Positions 28,853-32,821 of a stretch of 32,821 bases of DNA are shown here, piece by piece (positions within the stretch are counted from its first letter, which is position 1; the number at the start of each line of letters is the position of its first letter). The position numbers and the translations under genes were made by a program. The notes under the pieces are model-generated. The model saw nothing but the letters and a program-made list of their open reading frames with translations. It had not been told where the DNA came from and made no database searches. Source of the stretch: Anaerolineae bacterium (GTDB lineage: Bacteria; Chloroflexota; Anaerolineae; Aggregatilineales; Aggregatilineaceae). The stretch covers positions 1 through 32,821 of the forward strand of contig JAHDWP010000036.1 in NCBI GenBank assembly GCA_023382715.1. Reading direction: 5' to 3'.

Positions 28853-28864
28853 AGATGTGTGGGT

Positions 28865-28892
28865 AGTTTACCACGCGCAGGGCGCTTTTCAA
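28865..28892 (-). promoter_or_regulatory. Promoter for tRNA-Arg
   Basis: On the minus strand TTGAAA (28887-28892), 16 bases, TAAACT (28865-28870), 12 bases above the tRNA 5' end. Confidence 0.65.
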
Positions 28893-29035
28893 GGCTGGGC
28901 CGGTCGTTGAGTGCGCGCGAAGGTTGCCAGCGACTCGCCAGGCGCAGGCCAGTCCCCTCCCCTGATCTCTCCGCGCCCCCAAAACGTGATACGCCCCCTC
29001 ATCGCGCCTGGCTTTCGCAAGCCGATCGAATGACC

Positions 29036-29041
29036 TATACT
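29036..29041 (+). promoter_or_regulatory. -10 box for secreted protein pair
   Basis: TATACT 66 bases before the ATG at 29108. No clear -35 (TTTCGC at 17). The rest of 28893-29107 shows no gene. Confidence 0.5.
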
Positions 29042-29107
29042 GGCCCCGATAAGCATCACAACCTCTCCCGATGACGAAAGCAAGTGATACAGAGCAGGAG
29101 CGTTCCC

Positions 29108-30214
29108 ATGCGAACAAGAAGACTGCTGGCACTCAACACCTGCGCGCTCATCCTGGCCCTGACCGCGCTGAGCCTTCCACCTCGCGCCAATGTGGCCGCC
29201 GAGAAGCTCTGGCAGGGATCATCCCAGCTTGACGGATACCAGATTTACTTCTCCGAGTCGCTGGGCGAAGCGAGCCGCTTCGACCGCTCCGCCAAAGGGT
29301 TGTCGCGCCTGGCCGGGCTGGTAGACTTGCTCGGCGCGGACCTCTACACGCTGGAGTGGCGGACAGGCATCCCCGCCGATGCCGATCTGCTGGTCATCGC
29401 CGGGCCGGCCAATGACCTGTCGGCGGACCAGGTTGCCTGGCTGTGGGCCTATCTGCAGAACGGGGGCCGCCTGCTGCTGCTGGCCGATCCGCCTCCCGCC
29501 AAGGCGCTTCCCGCCACCAGCGGGCTTTTCCAGCTCCTGTGGGATGACATGGGGCTGCGCGGGCGCAACGATGTGGTCGCCACCGAGGGTGAGCTTCGCC
29601 CGGTGGTGCCGCCCCCGGCCAAGGTAGCGGCTGATCAGCCGACGCCCACTCCCCTGCCGCCCGTCGAGATCCCTGCCCTGGTGATGGACTTCACGACAAC
29701 GACCATCAATACGTTCCACCCCATCGCAGTGGGGCTTGAAGGCGAGCTGGCCTTCTTCGGCGCGCGCTCGCTCGAAGTGGACGCAGCCCCGCGCGAGTCC
29801 CAGGTGACGCCGGTTGTCTATACGGACAGCGTTTTCTACGGCGAAAGCGACATCGCCACCTACCAGCAGTTTCAGTACGTGGAGTACAACGTAGACCAGG
29901 ACACGGCGCGGGGGATGCTGCCCCTGATAGCGGCCATGGAGAACATCGCCAGCGGCACGCGCATCGTGCTGATCGGCGACCGCGACTTCGCCACCAACGG
30001 CGGTGGCTTCGAGACTTCGCCACCCTACAGCGGCGCATTCCTCCATCCCGGCAACGTGCGCTTCATGCTCAACGCCATCGCCTGGCTGCTGGATGCGGAG
30101 CCGGTGGCGGGCGCGGTTTCGTTCCCAGAGCCGGGGCCGACGGCCACGCCAACGCTAACCCCCACGCCGACGCCGCTGCCGCCGCCATCGCCCACGCCGA
30201 CCGCCGGGCAGTGA
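29108..30214 (+). CDS. Secreted GldG/DUF4350-like protein, first of tandem pair
   Basis: The 368-residue protein has a signal peptide (MRTRRLLALNTCALILALTALSLPP...). A domain of about 300 residues follows with ADADLLVIAGPANDLSADQV, LWAYLQNGGRLLLLADPP, GTRIVLIGDRDFATNGG and FMLNAIAWLL. This layout, a test of whether a limit value is reached followed by a Rossmann-like core, recalls GldG/IFT52-like or DUF4350 proteins. The assignment is from pattern only. The C-terminal 30 residues are Pro/Thr-rich (PTATPTLTPTPTPLPPPSPT), a likely cell-wall or surface spacer. AGGAG lies seven bases before ATG 29108; the upstream GTG at 29084 is less likely. Function unknown. It overlaps the next, related gene. 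Confidence 0.8.
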   Translation: MRTRRLLALNTCALILALTALSLPPRANVAAEKLWQGSSQLDGYQIYFSESLGEASRFDRSAKGLSRLAGLVDLLGADLYTLEWRTGIPADADLLVIAGPANDLSADQVAWLWAYLQNGGRLLLLADPPPAKALPATSGLFQLLWDDMGLRGRNDVVATEGELRPVVPPPAKVAADQPTPTPLPPVEIPALVMDFTTTTINTFHPIAVGLEGELAFFGARSLEVDAAPRESQVTPVVYTDSVFYGESDIATYQQFQYVEYNVDQDTARGMLPLIAAMENIASGTRIVLIGDRDFATNGGGFETSPPYSGAFLHPGNVRFMLNAIAWLLDAEPVAGAVSFPEPGPTATPTLTPTPTPLPPPSPTPTAGQ

Positions 30215-31938
30215 TGCTGCCCACAGCGATTGTGAGTGGCCAGATGCCTCTGCGCTCTCTCACGACCCTGGGCGTCGTGCTCCTGCTGATCGCGCCGCTG
30301 GTGCCCGCGCGCGCGCAGGAAAGCCTGCCGCCGCTGGTGGTCTTCATCGAGGATCAGCAGCTTCAGACCTCCTCGGTGATGGACCCCGGCCCGGATGGCC
30401 TGACGCGGCTGGAGCAGATCTTCCAGTCGTATGGTGCGCGCACGCGCTGGCTGGCGCTCTCTGACCCCCTGCCCAGAGACACAGCGGTGATCGTCCTGGT
30501 GCGCCCGCTGCGCCCGCTGCCGGCAGATCAGCTTGCCCGCCTGTGGGTGCAACTGACGCGCGGCAGTCATCTGCTGCTGGCCCTTGACCCCAGCGGCCTG
30601 GTCAGCGCCCGCCCGGATCGCTCGCTGGCTGCCAACACCGACAAGGCGAACAGCGGCCTGTCTATCCTGCTCGACCGATACTACGGCATCCGGCTGGAGG
30701 ATACGTTCGTCGTCGCGCCCTGGTTCACGCACGGGTCCATCACCAGCCAACAGACGACTTTCTCGTATGTCTATTTCGAAGATTTCGCGCCGCACCCGGT
30801 CATCGAGCCGCTGGCAGCGCAGCGACTGCCCGTGCTGACCTGGGGCGCGCGCACGCTGGCTGTCGAGCCACTGGGTCTGGGCAGTCATGCCGCGCCGCTG
30901 CTCTACACCCTGTCCGGCTATGGTGAGACCGATGCCAAAATCTTCGCAGGGACGGATCCGGCGCCGCTGGAGGTGAACCTGGGTCAGGATCGGGTGGGGC
31001 GGCTGCTCCTCGGCGCGCTGGGCGAAAACACGCACCTCGGCTCGCGGGTGGTAGTCTTCGGCGATGCGGAGATCGTCCAGAACGGCTATGGCCTGGACAG
31101 CAACTCGCGCACGCAGGCCCCCTTGCACTGGGGCAATCGCCTGCTGACCGAGCGCGCCGTCGCCTGGCTGCTGGGCGTGCCCCAGGAGAGGTGGCCGGGA
31201 CTGCCAGAGGGGTACACCTGGCTGGCAGTTGACGGAGACGGTGAGGACTGGCCGGAGGACGTGCTCGTCCTGGAAGACCCCTCCGACGTGCCCATCGCGC
31301 GTTACGACATCGAGCGCGTCAGCGCCTTCCAGGACGACGGCTACCTCTACCTGCGCGTGGAAACGGCCCAGCCGCCCGCCAGCGTCGCCCGGCTGACGGT
31401 GGACATCGAGAACACCTTCGACGGCGTTGTTGATGTCCGCTTCGCCCTGGATGAGGAGCAGAGAGTGGCCCGGGATTCTACGGGCACGTTCTCGCTGCCC
31501 GACGGGGCGTTCGCCGTGGGAGACGTGATCGAGGCGCGCCTGCCGCTGCGCGTGGCCGGCGCGGGCGGGCTGGTCAGCACGGTCTGCCTGGCCGACCGCC
31601 GCACAGACCCCGGCTCCGCGCCGGTGGACTGCACCAGCCAGTCCCTGGCGATTGTGGCGGTGGCGCGCACGCAGGCGCCGGTTGAGACGTGGCACGCGCC
31701 CATGCCCCTGGTGACGGTCTACTCCACCCAGGCCGAAGCCGTCAACCTGCGCGCACAGCCGAACACGGACTCCGCCGTGCTGGATGTGCTGGTCAACGGG
31801 CGGACGCTGGCCGCCGTCGGGCGCACCGAGTCCGGCGAATGGATTCAGGTACAAAATGCGCGGGTGACGGGCTGGCTGGCGACTTTCGTGGCACGGGCCA
31901 ATGTGGAGGTTCAGGCGCTGCCGGTCGTCGCGCCGTAA
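30214..31938 (+). CDS. Secreted GldG/DUF4350-like protein with SH3b domain
   Basis: The 574-residue protein is a paralogue of the gene before it: RLEQIFQSYGARTRWLALSD, ADQLARLWVQLTRGSHLLLA, GSRVVVFGDAEIVQNG and LTERAVAWLLG align with the same parts. A DOMON/CBM9-like segment follows (YDIERVSAFQDDGYLYLRVE, about 360-470). A C-terminal bacterial SH3 domain ends it (AVNLRAQPNTDSAVLDVLVN ... GEWIQVQNARVTGWLATFV, about 505-565). The ATG at 30214 shares its A with the previous stop (TGATG). An internal ATG at 30244 gives a cleaner signal peptide (MPLRSLTTLGVVLLLIAPLVPARA). Function unknown; wall or glycan binding is likely from SH3b. Confidence 0.8.
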   Translation: MLPTAIVSGQMPLRSLTTLGVVLLLIAPLVPARAQESLPPLVVFIEDQQLQTSSVMDPGPDGLTRLEQIFQSYGARTRWLALSDPLPRDTAVIVLVRPLRPLPADQLARLWVQLTRGSHLLLALDPSGLVSARPDRSLAANTDKANSGLSILLDRYYGIRLEDTFVVAPWFTHGSITSQQTTFSYVYFEDFAPHPVIEPLAAQRLPVLTWGARTLAVEPLGLGSHAAPLLYTLSGYGETDAKIFAGTDPAPLEVNLGQDRVGRLLLGALGENTHLGSRVVVFGDAEIVQNGYGLDSNSRTQAPLHWGNRLLTERAVAWLLGVPQERWPGLPEGYTWLAVDGDGEDWPEDVLVLEDPSDVPIARYDIERVSAFQDDGYLYLRVETAQPPASVARLTVDIENTFDGVVDVRFALDEEQRVARDSTGTFSLPDGAFAVGDVIEARLPLRVAGAGGLVSTVCLADRRTDPGSAPVDCTSQSLAIVAVARTQAPVETWHAPMPLVTVYSTQAEAVNLRAQPNTDSAVLDVLVNGRTLAAVGRTESGEWIQVQNARVTGWLATFVARANVEVQALPVVAP

Positions 31939-31968
31939 TCGGCACACTCCCGGCGTGTTCATCGCATA

Positions 31969-31990
31969 AGCCTGCCCCCGCCGGCAGGCT
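31969..31990. terminator. Hairpin between convergent genes
   Basis: AGCCTGCC (31969-31976) and GGCAGGCT (31983-31990) form an 8-bp stem with loop CCCGCC. No T-run follows on either side, so terminator activity is uncertain. Confidence 0.5.
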
Positions 31991-32046
31991 CATGCCGGTT
32001 ATCCAGGCGGACAGCCTGCGCGCGGCTTCGGGGGCACAGGCGGCGG

Positions 32047-32724
32047 TCAGCGGTCGCCCGACTCGACGATCTCGCCGGTGACCATGAAGACCACGCGCTC
32101 GCAGATATTGGTCATGCGGTCGGCGATGCGCTCCAGGTTGTGCGACACCCACAGCAGGTACGTCGCCCGGCTGATATTGCGCGGGTCGGAGAGCATGTAG
32201 GTCAGCAGCTCGCGGTAAACCTGCTCATCGAGCTGGTCCACCTCATCGTCGCGCAGCGCCGTCCGCGCGGCCAGGTCTGCGTCGTAGTCCAGGTAGGCCT
32301 GCAGCCCGGCGCGCAGCATCTCGCGGCTGATCTGGGCCATGCGCGGCACGTCAATCAGCGGCTTGAGCGGCGGCTCGGCGGCCAGAGGGATGGCCAGCTT
32401 GGCGATCCCGCGCGCGTGGTCGCCGATCCGTTCCAGCTCGACGACGATGTGAATGGCGGTGACGATGGCCCGCAGGTCGCGGGCGGCGGGCTGGTGCAGC
32501 ACCAGCAGCGCGTAGCACTCCTGCTCGATCTGGTAGCGCAGGGCGTTGATCTGCTCGTCGTCGGCGATGATCTGGCGCGCCAGGTTTACATCGGCCTCCC
32601 GGAGCGCCTGGATCGAGCGCTCGATAGCCCCATCCACAAGGTGGCTCAGCTTGAGCACATTGTCGCGCAGCGTGGTCAGCTCGCGGTCGAGCCTGGTGCG
32701 CGCTTTCAAAGGCATATCGCTCAT
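32047..32724 (-). CDS. phoU: Phosphate-specific transport accessory protein PhoU
   Basis: PhoU dampens PhoR-PhoB signalling and phosphate uptake. The 225-residue protein has two three-helix repeats. The metal-binding motif is present in both halves: VVELERIGDHARGIAK and SHNLERIADRMTNICE. The N-terminal RLDRELTTLRDNVLKLSHLV is typical. I chose ATG 32724 (MSDMPLK), which has GGAG about seven bases upstream, over ATG 32736, which has no room for a site. pst genes are not in the window and might lie beyond its right edge on the minus strand. It lies 3.3 kb from the DUF47 gene. Confidence 0.96.
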   Translation of the reverse strand: MSDMPLKARTRLDRELTTLRDNVLKLSHLVDGAIERSIQALREADVNLARQIIADDEQINALRYQIEQECYALLVLHQPAARDLRAIVTAIHIVVELERIGDHARGIAKLAIPLAAEPPLKPLIDVPRMAQISREMLRAGLQAYLDYDADLAARTALRDDEVDQLDEQVYRELLTYMLSDPRNISRATYLLWVSHNLERIADRMTNICERVVFMVTGEIVESGDR

Positions 32725-32767
32725 CGGGTTCTCCATCCCTGGGGTGCGTGCAAAACCTGTCAGGGTG

Positions 32768-32814
32768 GGGCGCTGCTCTGCTGCGCCCTGGTTGACCTCA
32801 CCCCCGCTCGGCGC
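32768..32814. repeat. GGGCGCTGCTC palindrome plus GGTTGACCTC element
   Basis: The 21-base palindrome (32768-32788) is the third copy of the family at 10708 and 10946. It is followed by GGTTGACCTCACCCCCGCTC (32790 on), which matches 1713-1736 closely. The end of the window cuts what follows. Confidence 0.75.
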
Positions 32815-32821
32815 TAACGCG

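Overview
The window is a GC-rich, densely coded bacterial chromosome segment. It holds ordinary housekeeping and biosynthetic genes separated by short gaps filled with dispersed palindromes. The lineage I favour is Chloroflexota (Anaerolineae-like). The reasons are high GC, T-box control, a one-chain alpha-beta glycyl-tRNA synthetase, NfnAB, tRNA genes without encoded CCA, and the style of the intergenic repeats. This is inference; a high-GC Firmicutes-like lineage is not excluded. I see no phage, transposase, CRISPR array or integron.

Layout. 187-1638 (-) is gatA. From 1967 to 9185 (+) lies a complete tryptophan operon, trpE-G-D-C-F-B-A. A TTGACA-17-TACCTT promoter drives it, and a textbook T-box leader controls it, with a UGG (Trp) specifier and an intrinsic terminator at the end of the leader. 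A strong hairpin closes the operon. 9279-10661 (-) is a membrane-anchored HEWAHH putative metalloprotease. 10998-14540 (-) is a three-gene ABC-2 exporter (ATPase, permease, permease). 14842-17215 (-) is nfnA-nfnB, an electron-bifurcating ferredoxin:NADP transhydrogenase. A tRNA-Gln and a MaoC-type hydratase gene follow.

18213-21233 (-) carries the most unusual pair. One gene encodes an opine-dehydrogenase-family enzyme. The other encodes a single-chain glutamate-mutase-like cobalamin protein, with a B12 domain fused to a MutE-like barrel, a stretched B12-binding motif and apparently altered substrate arginines. 21709-24714 (+) is the fused glyQS. 24836-26589 (-) is rmuC overlapping a lipoprotein gene. 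26708-28714 holds a PiT phosphate transporter divergent from a DUF47 (PhoU-like) gene, and a phoU gene lies at 32047-32724. Between them are a tRNA-Arg and a tandem pair of related secreted proteins (29108-31938), the second ending in an SH3b domain.

How the parts work together: GatA and tRNA-Gln(UUG) fit the indirect Gln-tRNA route. The trp operon senses uncharged tRNA-Trp. PiT, DUF47 and PhoU form a loose phosphate group. At least four families of palindromic intergenic repeats recur. One of them (arm AGACTTC) sits just 3' of genes at all four of its positions and probably works as a transcript-end hairpin.
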